A stretch of 64,000 nt of DNA from Crateriforma conspicua (GTDB lineage: Bacteria > Planctomycetota > Planctomycetia > Pirellulales > Pirellulaceae): contig NZ_CP036319.1 in the NCBI RefSeq assembly GCF_007752935.1, forward strand, positions 3,596,001 to 3,660,000, given 5' to 3'. The notes under the pieces were generated by a model. That model was not told where the DNA came from. It did no database searches and was given only the letters and a program-made list of their open reading frames with translations. The position numbers and the translations under genes are program-made. Below are positions 35,451 through 44,308 of this stretch, in pieces. Each line of letters opens with the position of its first letter. The stretch's first letter is position 1.

Positions 35451-38198
35451 TCAGGGTGAATCCGGGTAGCGGATGTCGCCTTTGCGGACACGGATTTGCC
35501 ACTTCTTGAGGTCGTTCTGACGTTTCGACTGATTGGTCTCCGCAGCGTTAAAATAGGCGGTCGTGCCGGTGATCTGGCGAAGATTCTCTACGGCCAGGAC
35601 GCGGACGGACATCGATGGCGAGTCGAGATTCCCCACCAAGCCCGCATCGGCACCGGCCGCCAGCTGCTTGTTGGTCAGCCCGATCAGCAATTCCGTCAAA
35701 ATCGGTTGGTCCGCCATTTCCATCCGCCCGATCGCGTCGAACACCGCCTGTGCGTGTTCCGGGCTGGTGTTGACGTAATCCAGCAACGCTTCGAAGTGAC
35801 TTTGCCAATGCAGACGCTGACGCGGACGGTTCAAAAGCCCCGCGGATCCGAAGAAGACGTCGGGTTGCCCCAGTGCCAACAAGGTCTGGCCCGCCAGTGC
35901 GCCGACTTCGCTGCGGCGAAAGTCCAGGGCCTCGCGAAGTTCCAGAATTAAATCGTTCTCAGGTTCGATCAACGCCAGCAATCCGTCCCTGGCACTCTGC
36001 TGAACCGCAGTCAAGCTTTCGTCTTCCAGCGTGAACCAGCCTGGTTTTTCCGTCGGCGCCTGTACCTTCGTCTTCCCGGCTGAATCCACCAGCCACTGAG
36101 CCCCCTCCACGATCTGTTCGGTCTGTCCGACCTCGACCCACTGTCGCTCGGCCGCGGGCTGGGGTTCCGCCAAGTCGGCTTCCTCGGGTGCATCGGCCTG
36201 TTCGTCGTCGCTGGAGTTAACGTCACCGGGATCAACGTCACCGTCCTCGGCCCCGTCACCTTCGGCGTCGTCGGTTTCAATGGACTCTTCTGGCGTCGAA
36301 TCCGTTAAGACCGCTTTTTCAGTGGTGATCTCAAGTGGGCCGACCAGCGAAGTGACTTCGATCGACCGCGAAACACTGCCGGGATCCAGCGGCAATGCAC
36401 CCGGGGGTCTTTGGAATCGACGGCGGATCGCAAACGTCGTCTCGGGCTCCGGTGCATCGACTTGAACGCGAAATTCACCGGACACGAAGGTGAAACGACC
36501 GTTCGCTTCCGCCGTGGTCACCAGCAATCCGCCTCGTTGCAACTCGATCGTCTCCGGCGACACCGCCGAAGGATCTTCGCCCAATGGCGGGTCGGCGATG
36601 CGAATTTCGGCGGGTCCAATGACACGGACCGTCAAGTCGTCACGCGTTAGGATGGCGGGGCGATACAACGGGGCGGCAATCAGATCATCGCCGACGGCCA
36701 GCACATCCCCTCGTTTCAATAACTCGGTCGATTCGCCGGAAACGGCAACCAACAACTCCGACTCATTCGCGACCACCGGACCGGGCAGTTCGGTGTCTTC
36801 GGCTGGTGCCGCATCTTCGGCAAGGGAATCGGTTGAATCGTCGGACATCTCCGTCAAGGCGGCGGGATCAGCGGGCGTGCTCGACGCATCCGAATCAGCC
36901 ATCACCGACGAATCATCAGCGGGCAGGTCGGTGGCCAAGGTGTTTTGCGGGTTCGGGCTGGTCGCATCATACGTCGCCGCCATCACGGGATCGGCCGGAC
37001 CAGCGATCGGGGATTCCGGGGTGGCGGCCGAGTCGGACATTTCGTTTCCAGATTCCGATGAAGCGGATTCCGACGATGCAGAATCCGATGCGGCCGTTTC
37101 GGTCGTCGATGAATCGGCGTCGCTGGGCGAAGTAGCCGAGTCGTCGTTCGGAGTTTCCGCCACACTGGGTGCATCATCCGTGGTCATCGGCGAAGTGGTT
37201 TCAGGTTCGGCTTCGTCGCCCGTCGCGTCATCGCCGGCTTCGTCCGTCGCCCGCTCGGCGTCCGTGTCCGTATCCAATTCAGCCTCCGATTCCGTGGCCG
37301 AGTCCTCGGACTGAGTGGGCTCCGCTGCCGGACCAGCGATGGGCAGGGAATCAGATTCAGCATCCACCTCGGCATCCGTATCTTGCATCGCCGTTTCGCG
37401 ATTCAGCACGGGTTCGAACGCTTTGGAGAAGACGAACAGAAACACCGCGGCCAGGCCCAACGTGACCAGCCACGGCGTGATCCGCGACGGTCGCACGGTG
37501 CCGCTGTAGAAATCACGACCAATGGGTCGCGGCTTCGCGCCGGCGATCGCGGACGGCGCGTTGGCCGATGCGGTTCCAGGTGGTGTGTTGTCACGGATTC
37601 GGGTCACGGCGGTGCGAACGCCCGAATCATCGGGGCCCACCGGCGGTACCGCGTCCAACGTCGGGTCATCGGGGCCGGCCGCACCAACCGACTCCAACGA
37701 TTCTTGGTCGCCCGATGATGTTGCCCCCGCCATGGCAGGCACATCGACATCGGAAAAACTGGTGACCGGCGGAACTTGGCTGACCGAAAACGCCGTCGCC
37801 GCACTGGCATCGACTTGATCGGGAAGCCCCAGGACGTGAGCCCGCAAATCGGGATCGACGGTCGCCTTCTGGGCCAATGCGATGGTCAGGATTTGGTGAC
37901 AGGCCGCCGCTTCGGCCAAGTGCTGGTCGGATTCCAGGCAAAAACGCTCCGTCTCCGCGATCTGTTCCGGCGTCAACGTGCTGTCCAAGTATTCCGCGAT
38001 CACGTTAGCGTCGTTGATCGGACCGATCGCCTCGGGGGACGGTGCCGACAGCTTTGGATCCGCCGTGCACGCGCGAATGCGTCGAACCAATTCAGCGGCA
38101 AAGGCGCTTTCCTGGACTTTCTGTTTCAGCGCCTCGCTGTCCTGCGGGTCCAGCGTGCTGTCCAGATAGGCCAACAACGTGCGAAGGGTCAAACGCAT
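35451..38198 (-). CDS. Planctomycete anti-sigma-like/FecR-like membrane protein with acidic linker
   Basis: 915 residues. The N-terminus has two related helical modules, LAYLDSTLDPQDSEALKQKV and IAEYLDSTLTPEQIAETERF, similar to the zinc-finger-like heads of anti-sigma factors but without the metal-binding Cys/His. A single hydrophobic segment (ITPWLVTLGLAAVFLFVFSK) lies near residue 250. It is followed by about 200 residues very rich in Asp, Glu, Ser, Thr and Ala, then a beta-rich FecR-like region (LLKRGDVLAVGDDLIAAPLY; ELQRGGLLVTTAEANGRFTF) and a C-terminal helical part. The layout suggests a cytoplasmic head, a membrane anchor and an extracytoplasmic sensor on a long acidic stalk. The partner sigma factor is not adjacent. 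Function is inferred from architecture. Confidence 0.65.
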   Translation of the reverse strand: MRLTLRTLLAYLDSTLDPQDSEALKQKVQESAFAAELVRRIRACTADPKLSAPSPEAIGPINDANVIAEYLDSTLTPEQIAETERFCLESDQHLAEAAACHQILTIALAQKATVDPDLRAHVLGLPDQVDASAATAFSVSQVPPVTSFSDVDVPAMAGATSSGDQESLESVGAAGPDDPTLDAVPPVGPDDSGVRTAVTRIRDNTPPGTASANAPSAIAGAKPRPIGRDFYSGTVRPSRITPWLVTLGLAAVFLFVFSKAFEPVLNRETAMQDTDAEVDAESDSLPIAGPAAEPTQSEDSATESEAELDTDTDAERATDEAGDDATGDEAEPETTSPMTTDDAPSVAETPNDDSATSPSDADSSTTETAASDSASSESASSESGNEMSDSAATPESPIAGPADPVMAATYDATSPNPQNTLATDLPADDSSVMADSDASSTPADPAALTEMSDDSTDSLAEDAAPAEDTELPGPVVANESELLVAVSGESTELLKRGDVLAVGDDLIAAPLYRPAILTRDDLTVRVIGPAEIRIADPPLGEDPSAVSPETIELQRGGLLVTTAEANGRFTFVSGEFRVQVDAPEPETTFAIRRRFQRPPGALPLDPGSVSRSIEVTSLVGPLEITTEKAVLTDSTPEESIETDDAEGDGAEDGDVDPGDVNSSDDEQADAPEEADLAEPQPAAERQWVEVGQTEQIVEGAQWLVDSAGKTKVQAPTEKPGWFTLEDESLTAVQQSARDGLLALIEPENDLILELREALDFRRSEVGALAGQTLLALGQPDVFFGSAGLLNRPRQRLHWQSHFEALLDYVNTSPEHAQAVFDAIGRMEMADQPILTELLIGLTNKQLAAGADAGLVGNLDSPSMSVRVLAVENLRQITGTTAYFNAAETNQSKRQNDLKKWQIRVRKGDIRYPDSP

Positions 38199-38387
38199 GA
38201 TTCGGGCGTCAATTCAAAGGCGGCGGACATCAAGCCCCGGCGGCCAAAGCATCATGGGAGACCCTGGACCGCGGCGGGGACACCAGGGTTAGTGGCGCCC
38301 TGATAATCGATCCGTGCAACCATCGCGCGAGAATCTTGGAAAAACTTTCCGCACGCAGTCAAATTCCCGCGACTGATCGCGATCGAT

Positions 38388-38828
38388 TCAGTCTTCTTCT
38401 TGCCACAGTCGCGGTCGCAGCTGGCAAAACAACGCCTTCTTTTGATCCGGCAGCGAATAGTCGAAGCCGCACGAACGGAGAAAAGCTTCGGACGAACTGA
38501 TCGCCAAAACTTCCATCACCCCCAGTTCGCGGGCCCGCTGCAAGCACTCTTCGACCAACCGTCGACCGACGCCGGTATTTCGGTGCTCGTGATGCACGGC
38601 CAAGCACTGCAATTCCGCCAGCTTGGGGCTATAGATTTCGACCGCTGAAAACCCGATCGGCTTGGGCGGGCCGTCATCGACCATCAAGTCGGCGACGAAA
38701 CCGTGTCGCGTCAGCTCGATGATCTCCGCTTCACTCCGCTGCAGCAACAAACGCTGGGAAACGTACGGGCGCAACAAGGCGTGAATGGCGGCCGCGTCAC
38801 TGGGCAACGCTTGTCGAATTTCGATCAA
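38388..38828 (-). CDS. GNAT-family N-acetyltransferase
   Basis: 146 residues from TTG 38828 (IEIRQALPSDAAAIHALLRP). The acetyl-CoA-binding motif A is CLAVHHEHRNTGVGRRLVEE, with the Q/RxxGxG/A pattern as RNTGVG, and the C-terminal FLRSCGFDYSLPDQKKALFC resembles the acetyltransferase domain of N-acetylglutamate synthases (ArgA-like). Stand-alone ArgA-like GNAT proteins can make N-acetylglutamate for arginine synthesis, but no arginine genes other than argS are in the window, so the substrate remains open. Confidence 0.75.
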   Translation of the reverse strand: MIEIRQALPSDAAAIHALLRPYVSQRLLLQRSEAEIIELTRHGFVADLMVDDGPPKPIGFSAVEIYSPKLAELQCLAVHHEHRNTGVGRRLVEECLQRARELGVMEVLAISSSEAFLRSCGFDYSLPDQKKALFCQLRPRLWQEED

Positions 38829-38963
38829 CGCGGTCGAAGCCTCCTGGGCGTCAAAGCTTTCGATGCAAACTGGTGGAATCGTCGACGACCGAAGGCACCG
38901 ATGTTCCGTGTGACGGTTCAGCGCGACGTCAACTTGGCCAGCCGACGCTCAATCAAGCCATGA

Positions 38964-40454
38964 CTAGTTCAACTGAACCGGGTTGGTCGCATCTTTGATC
39001 GTTTTGCGAATCACGTCCAGCGGAGCCTGTTTTCCGGTGAACAGTTTGTACTGGTATCCCATCTTGCGGACGTACATGTCGATCCCGGTGATGACGCGGC
39101 ATTTGATGTTCTTGGCGTGTTTGATCAACAGCGTTTGTTCGGGGTAGTACACCGTGTCAAACACCACCATCAACTCGTTCAGTTGGTCCGCGTTGAACGG
39201 GCTGTTGTCGACATCGGGGTGCATGCCGATGTCAGTGGCATTAACCAACAAATTGGCACGAAAATCATGACGCAATTCCCATTCGACGACACGACAACCG
39301 TGGGCCAATCCGATCTCGTTGCCCTGTTCCATATCCTTGGTCGCGATCGTGACGTTGCATCCCTTGGACCGCAGACCCCAGACGATCGCTTTGGCCAGGC
39401 TGCCGGAACCTAAGACGGTGGCCGACATGCTTTGCATCGGCTTTTCCGCATCGGCGTGCAGTTCAAAGACTTCGCTGATACAGTCCATCGCTGCGCGGTA
39501 ATCGGTGTTGTATCCGACCGCACGTTCGTCATCCAACGCCATGGTGTTCAGTTCGCCGATGCCCGCGACTGCGGCTTCGGCTTGGGTGCAGTAATCGATC
39601 GAACGACCTTGGTGGGGCGGATCAATGCTCAGCCCGTTGATGCCGATATCGCGGGCGTGATCCATGAAGATGTGCAGGTCGTCTTCCGGCACGCGCAGTG
39701 GCAGGAAGCACGCATTGTGGCCTTCGCCGGCGAACGCTTTGTTGTGAACCAGCGGATCAAAACTTTCACCAACGGGATCCCCCAGCAAGCCGTACAACTG
39801 GGTGTCGTCGTTGATCTGGTCGTAACGGTACACGTCCTGCATTTCTTTGAAGTGCAGCTGTCCCGGCGCGATCTTTTTGTCGGTGCTGAACGTGGCGTAG
39901 GTGAAAGGTGCGCCGACGCGATGGGCCAAGATCCGCGTCAACATTCCCATTTCACCCATGCAGATGGCAATCGTCGGCACGCTGGACTGTCGAGCCAAGT
40001 CCATCATGCGGACGTTGTCGCTGAAGGTGTTGGCCATCGTCGCGATTTTGACGATGTCGGCATCCGCGGCGGCCATCGCGGCATGCAAGTCTTCCAAGTT
40101 TTCCGGCGTGCCGTCAAAGTCGTGGAAGCTGATGATTCGCTTGGTGTTGCCGTACCGCGGGATCTGGTCGGCGATGTCCGATTCGATGTCGACGTATTCG
40201 ACACCGCTGGCGATGGCACTCCGCAACACCATCGTGCGTTCTTCTTCGGACTTCAGCCACCGCCCACCGTCATCGCGTCGTCGTGCGGTGATCACCACTG
40301 GGCCGGGACGATCGTCGATCAGACGCTTCAGATTCACCGCACGGCCGATGTAATCCAGACGCAATTCGACCAGCTTGACGCCCTGTTCGACCAAGTGCTT
40401 GTGTTCCGCAATCATCCGGGCATGGCGGGCGCGACCGAGGGAAACACAAATCAT
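38964..40454 (-). CDS. aroDE: AroD-AroE fusion: 3-dehydroquinate dehydratase with divergent shikimate dehydrogenase domain
   Basis: 496 residues. Residues 1-210 are a type I dehydroquinase with ELRLDYI (E30), ISFHDFD (H111) and the Schiff-base K136 in IVKIATMAN; it dehydrates 3-dehydroquinate. Residues 218-496 have the shikimate-dehydrogenase layout (YGLLGDPVGESFDPLVHN, GYNTDYRAAM with D318, TVLGSGSLAKAIVW as NADP site). Several substrate residues differ from AroE, however. The catalytic Lys of the NVTxPxK motif is Q282 in GLSIDPPHQG, the Thr of that motif is D278, the second Ser of HSxSP is D233, and the late Gln of MLxxQ is K464. The dehydratase half looks active; the second half may be inactive or act on another substrate. 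Fusion is known in chlamydiae and planctomycetes. Confidence 0.88.
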   Translation of the reverse strand: MICVSLGRARHARMIAEHKHLVEQGVKLVELRLDYIGRAVNLKRLIDDRPGPVVITARRRDDGGRWLKSEEERTMVLRSAIASGVEYVDIESDIADQIPRYGNTKRIISFHDFDGTPENLEDLHAAMAAADADIVKIATMANTFSDNVRMMDLARQSSVPTIAICMGEMGMLTRILAHRVGAPFTYATFSTDKKIAPGQLHFKEMQDVYRYDQINDDTQLYGLLGDPVGESFDPLVHNKAFAGEGHNACFLPLRVPEDDLHIFMDHARDIGINGLSIDPPHQGRSIDYCTQAEAAVAGIGELNTMALDDERAVGYNTDYRAAMDCISEVFELHADAEKPMQSMSATVLGSGSLAKAIVWGLRSKGCNVTIATKDMEQGNEIGLAHGCRVVEWELRHDFRANLLVNATDIGMHPDVDNSPFNADQLNELMVVFDTVYYPEQTLLIKHAKNIKCRVITGIDMYVRKMGYQYKLFTGKQAPLDVIRKTIKDATNPVQLN

Positions 40455-40772
40455 AAAGCTGTGCGGTGATAGAACGAGTGAGTCGGGAATCGCTGGACAG
40501 AAACGGACCGTTGGCCTGGCGAGAAAACGGTCCGCACCCGATCGGCGGGGCCATCTATGATAAATGGCCCTCGGATTTTTCGTAGACCCGGCTGTGCGGA
40601 CCCGTCGTACCAGGCTTTGGCGCGGTCATTGCAACCCAAAGAGACGTTAAAACCGAATTAGCGTCAAAATGGCCCCGAATCGAACGCCGACGCGGCAAAC
40701 ACGATGCCGCAAATCAGCCGTCCATCGGGACAAACGCCGCAATTTTTCGAACCAATGCTGGAACCAGTGCTC

Positions 40773-41954
40773 ATGATCTGCATCCGAACGCGTCCGTCGG
40801 CCGATCGGCCCGTTCGTCCCCGCCCCGCGAATTTCCGCGTCGCCGCCTTGGCTGCATCGATGCTGGTGCTGGCGATTTTGCCCGGTTCCGCGTCGGGGGC
40901 CGACGATGGCTGGACGACCGCCCGCGGTGACGTCCAGGGAACAGGGACCGTGGCCCAAACCTTGCCGGCGGACCTGACCGTCGTTTGGGAACACGAAACC
41001 GGGGAAGCGATCGAATCAACCCCGGTCGTCGCCGACGGTCGCGTGTTCGTCGCCGACGTGATGGGCAAACTGACGGCGATCGACCTGCTGTCCGGAAAGC
41101 CGCTGTGGACGCATGATTACGAAACCGGTTTCAACGCTTCGCCCACCCTTTCCGGCGACCGTTTGGTCATCGGTGATATCGACGGCAACGTGTACGCGCT
41201 GAACGTGGCCGACGGATCAGAGATCTGGACGGCCCAGACCGACGGCACGATCGACGGTTGTGCGACCTTTTTCGAAGACGACGTTCTGGTGACCAGCCAA
41301 GACGGTTCGCTGTATAGGCTAGGCGGGAAAACCGGCGAACAAATCTGGGTCTACGAAACGGGCGACCAGATCCGCTGCAGCCCCACCTTGGCGGGCACGC
41401 GGACGTTTCTGGGCGGTTGCGACGGAAATCTGCACGTCGTGGATGTCCGCAGCGGAAAAGCCGTCGGCGACTTGTTGCCTCTTGGTGGCCCCACCGGCAG
41501 CACGGTGTCGGTGCGGGATCAACAGGCGGTGGTGGCGACGATGGAAGGCATGATCTTTGCCTTCGATTGGCGTGACGGCACCATGATTTGGGAATACACC
41601 GATCCGGACCGCGCACAGGAATATCGCAACAGCGCCGCGATGACCGATGACTTGGTGATCGTCAGCAGCAAGAACAAGAAAGTCGATGCGATTGATCGAG
41701 AAACCGGCCAGCATCGTTGGCGTTATTCGCTTCGTCGCCACAGTGATGCGTCGCCCGTCGTTGCCGGCAATGACGTTTGGATCGCCGCCACCGATGGCCG
41801 CTTGGTTCGCTTGGACCTCACAACCGGCAAAGAAAAATCCGTCACGGAATTTCGCGGCGGGTTGTACGGATCACCCGCGATCCTGTCCGATTCCATGATC
41901 ATCGCCGATGATGATGGAGTGGTCCGGCGTCTGGGCCCCGCGGCCCAAAAATGA
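40773..41954 (+). CDS. Exported PQQ-like beta-propeller protein (BamB-like fold)
   Basis: 393 residues from ATG 40773; the frame is open to an ATG at 40704. A signal peptide is visible (FRVAALAASMLVLAILPGSA then SGADD). Seven or so blades follow, for example GKLTAIDLLSGKPLWTHDYE, GNVYALNVADGSEIWTAQTD, GSLYRLGGKTGEQIWVYETG and KKVDAIDRETGQHRWRYSLR. These are the PQQ-repeat consensus found in BamB and many planctomycete secreted proteins. No metal or quinone site indicating an enzyme. Divergent from aroDE; role unknown. Confidence 0.8.
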   Translation: MICIRTRPSADRPVRPRPANFRVAALAASMLVLAILPGSASGADDGWTTARGDVQGTGTVAQTLPADLTVVWEHETGEAIESTPVVADGRVFVADVMGKLTAIDLLSGKPLWTHDYETGFNASPTLSGDRLVIGDIDGNVYALNVADGSEIWTAQTDGTIDGCATFFEDDVLVTSQDGSLYRLGGKTGEQIWVYETGDQIRCSPTLAGTRTFLGGCDGNLHVVDVRSGKAVGDLLPLGGPTGSTVSVRDQQAVVATMEGMIFAFDWRDGTMIWEYTDPDRAQEYRNSAAMTDDLVIVSSKNKKVDAIDRETGQHRWRYSLRRHSDASPVVAGNDVWIAATDGRLVRLDLTTGKEKSVTEFRGGLYGSPAILSDSMIIADDDGVVRRLGPAAQK

Positions 41955-42118
41955 TGCGTTGGCCAAGAATGCGATGTCGCCGGGGAATCCCAGCCATTGC
42001 GGAAAAGCCTGGCGGAACGACATTCTTCGCAAAGCGGCGCATCAATCGTGACGTCTTGGACCTTACAATTTCGCCGTAACCATCCACCGATCCGTTTTCC
42101 TGCCACCCGATACCGGAT

Positions 42119-43435
42119 ATGACTTCCGCGCCAAGCGACAAGAAGACCGAAGTTGGAAGCTATTTCATTTCCAACTACCCGCCCTACAGCCAGTGGAAAT
42201 CAGATCAGTTGCCTGCGGTCGAATCGGCCCTGGACAACCCACCAACCGAAGACACACCGCTGGGGTTGTACCTGCACATCCCGTTTTGCCGAAAGCGTTG
42301 CAAATTCTGTTACTTCAAAGTCTTCACCGACGTGAATGCGGCCGAAGTGCAGCGGTACGTGGACGCGTTGTGTGACGAAATTTCAATGGTCAGCCGCCGT
42401 GCCGTGATGGGCGATCGACCATTCCGTTTCGTGTACTTTGGCGGCGGAACCCCCAGTTTTCTGTCACCCAAGCAGTTGACCAAACTGGCCGACCGGCTGC
42501 GTCAACACATCACTTGGGACGGGGCGGAAGAGGTCACGTTTGAATGTGAACCCGGAACCTTGAGCGAAACGAAGGTAAAGACGCTTCGCGAGGTCATGGG
42601 CGTGACGCGTCTAAGTCTGGGGGTGGAAAACTTTACCGACGCCATTCTGGAAGAAAACGGACGCGCGCACCTGTCCAAGCAAGTCTTTGCAGCCTGGGAA
42701 TGGATCGAAGCGGCCGGGTTCAACAACGTCAACATCGACTTGATCGCCGGGATGGTCGGCGAAACGTGGGACAACTGGAAATTCAACGTCCAAAAGGCGC
42801 TGGAGATGTCACCGGAAAGTCTGACCATTTATCAGATGGAATTGCCGTACAACACGGTCTATAGCGCCGACATCCTGGGAAACCAAAGCGAGAGCCCCGT
42901 CGCCGACTGGGGCACCAAACGCGATTGGGTCCGATATGCGTTCGATGAATTCACCGCGGCGGGCTATGCGGTCAGCAGCGCCTATACGCTGGTCAAGGAT
43001 CCCCAAAAGGTAAACTTCAGCTACCGCGACAACCTGTGGAAAGGGGCCGATCTGTTGGCCACCGGCATTGCCAGTTTCGGCCATGCGTCCGGCGTGCACT
43101 ATCAAAACCTACCGCATATGGACCAATATCTTTCGACCATTGAATCGGGCCAGTTGCCGCTGGGACGTGGGTTTGTTCCCACGGATCTTCAAAAGCTGAT
43201 TCGTGAAATGATCTTGTTGCTGAAGCGTGGTTACTTGGAACTGGATTATTTTCGCAACAAGTTTGACGTCGATGTGCTGGACCGCTGGCGTGATGTCTGG
43301 GATGGATATGTCGAATCAGGGTTGGCAACGATCGGTGACGACCGAGTGGAATTGACGTCCGACGGGTTGTTGCAAGTTGATTCGATGTTGCCGGCGTTCT
43401 TTGAACCGGAACATCAAAACGTCCGTTACACCTAA
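42119..43435 (+). CDS. HemN-like radical SAM protein
   Basis: 438 residues. LGLYLHIPFCRKRCKFCYF holds the [4Fe-4S]-binding Cx3Cx2C motif. The fourth cysteine that true HemN has just after it is absent (CYF instead of CxC). FVYFGGGTPSFLSPKQL and VTFECEPGTLSETK are HemN/HemW-family motifs, and the HemN C-terminal domain (REMILLLKRGYLELDYF) is present. The family includes coproporphyrinogen dehydrogenases, heme chaperones (HemW) and HemN-like methyltransferases; the sequence does not decide between them. The GcvH-like gene lies about 240 bases downstream on the same strand. Confidence 0.82.
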   Translation: MTSAPSDKKTEVGSYFISNYPPYSQWKSDQLPAVESALDNPPTEDTPLGLYLHIPFCRKRCKFCYFKVFTDVNAAEVQRYVDALCDEISMVSRRAVMGDRPFRFVYFGGGTPSFLSPKQLTKLADRLRQHITWDGAEEVTFECEPGTLSETKVKTLREVMGVTRLSLGVENFTDAILEENGRAHLSKQVFAAWEWIEAAGFNNVNIDLIAGMVGETWDNWKFNVQKALEMSPESLTIYQMELPYNTVYSADILGNQSESPVADWGTKRDWVRYAFDEFTAAGYAVSSAYTLVKDPQKVNFSYRDNLWKGADLLATGIASFGHASGVHYQNLPHMDQYLSTIESGQLPLGRGFVPTDLQKLIREMILLLKRGYLELDYFRNKFDVDVLDRWRDVWDGYVESGLATIGDDRVELTSDGLLQVDSMLPAFFEPEHQNVRYT

Positions 43436-43457
43436 CAACGCTTGCTTTCTTGATCGT

Positions 43458-43484
43458 CGCCTTTCGCTCTCGAAAAAAGCAGCG
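43458..43484 (+). other. Solitary C-type hairpin after the HemN-like gene
   Basis: CGCCTTTCGCTCTCGAAAAA followed by AGCAGCGTTCC matches the hairpin core of the C module (CTTTCG-ctct-CGAAA here) without the rest of the repeat. It begins 23 bases after the stop codon of the HemN-like gene and may act as an RNA 3'-end hairpin; a classical U-tract is lacking on the plus strand. Confidence 0.45.
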
Positions 43485-43674
43485 TTCCAAAACGCCGGCT
43501 TTCCAATCCGGAAGGCGACGACGCCCAGCCTTGAGACAGAAAATTAGGCACGGGTTAACGTTTTCATTGGCCTTCGTGTTGAATTGATAGACAGTGCCTC
43601 GTGGGCACTTACGCGGCCAACGGTCCATCGCTCCGTTTACCGATTCCATACCGCCATTCCGGATTGTTCCAGCA

Positions 43675-44160
43675 TTGAATTCGACACTGACCTTCGCCAT
43701 GGGCGATTACCAGGCCGAATTTCCGACTGATCGGCGGTTTGTGGCCAACCATATGTGGGCGACAGGACCGGACGAGGCCGGGTCGCTGCGATTCGGTCTG
43801 ACGGCGTATGCGGTTCGATTGTTGCAGGACGTCTATTTTCTAGACTGGACCTTTCAGCCCGGCCAAGCGGTGAAGCACCGTGCCGAAATCGGCTCGATCG
43901 AAAGCAAGAAGGCCGAAAGTGATCTGTACGCACCGATCGCCGGTGTGATGTCGGTCATCAATGACGCGGTGCTGGATGATCCATCACAGATCAATGCGGA
44001 TTGTTATGGCAACGGTTGGCTATTCGAGATGCGACCGAGCGACGGGCGAATCGATTCCATGGAATCGGATCATCTGATGTCGCCCGATGAATATCTGGCG
44101 CATTTGGAAAAGGCGTGGGAAGTCGCTCAGCGGACGATCAAGGGCCAAGCGAATCTGTAG
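43675..44160 (+). CDS. GcvH-like lipoyl-carrier protein
   Basis: 161 residues from TTG 43675 (MNSTLTFAMGDYQAEFPTDR); an ATG at 43699 gives 153. I favour the TTG because the LTF-MG segment looks like part of the family's N-terminus. The lipoyl attachment site is K79 in GSIESKKAESDLYAPIAG, matching the ESVKA motif of glycine cleavage H protein. AYAVRLLQDVYFLDWTFQPG and NADCYGNGWLFEMRP are also family-like. Glycine-cleavage partners (GcvT, GcvP) are not in the window, so it may serve glycine cleavage encoded elsewhere or another lipoate relay. A bidirectional terminator lies just downstream. Confidence 0.82.
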   Translation: MNSTLTFAMGDYQAEFPTDRRFVANHMWATGPDEAGSLRFGLTAYAVRLLQDVYFLDWTFQPGQAVKHRAEIGSIESKKAESDLYAPIAGVMSVINDAVLDDPSQINADCYGNGWLFEMRPSDGRIDSMESDHLMSPDEYLAHLEKAWEVAQRTIKGQANL

Positions 44161-44195
44161 GTCCGCTTCGCCCACGCGACATTCTGCTTGCGCAT

Positions 44196-44245
44196 AAAAA
44201 ACGCCAGCGAAAGATGCCGCAGAGGGCACGTTCGCTGGCAATTTT
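44196..44245. terminator. Bidirectional hairpin terminator between convergent genes
   Basis: Stem GCCAGCGAA (44203-44211) pairs with TTCGCTGGC (44231-44239). An inner TGCC/GGCA stem lies in the loop. On the minus strand the stem is followed by TTTTTT (AAAAAA at 44196-44201), giving a good intrinsic terminator for the AT-hook gene. On the plus strand it is followed by ATTTTGATTT, a weaker signal for the GcvH-like gene. Confidence 0.8.
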
Positions 44246-44308
44246 GATTTCAATGTCGTTCGGACGTGTGGGAATGCTCTTAGGGAAAGCGATTACCCGA
44301 CGCCAAAC

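Noticed and set aside
36490-37314. Plus-strand serine/alanine-rich frame of 274 residues
   Set aside because: It mirrors the acidic low-complexity segment of the anti-sigma-like protein and has no independent support.
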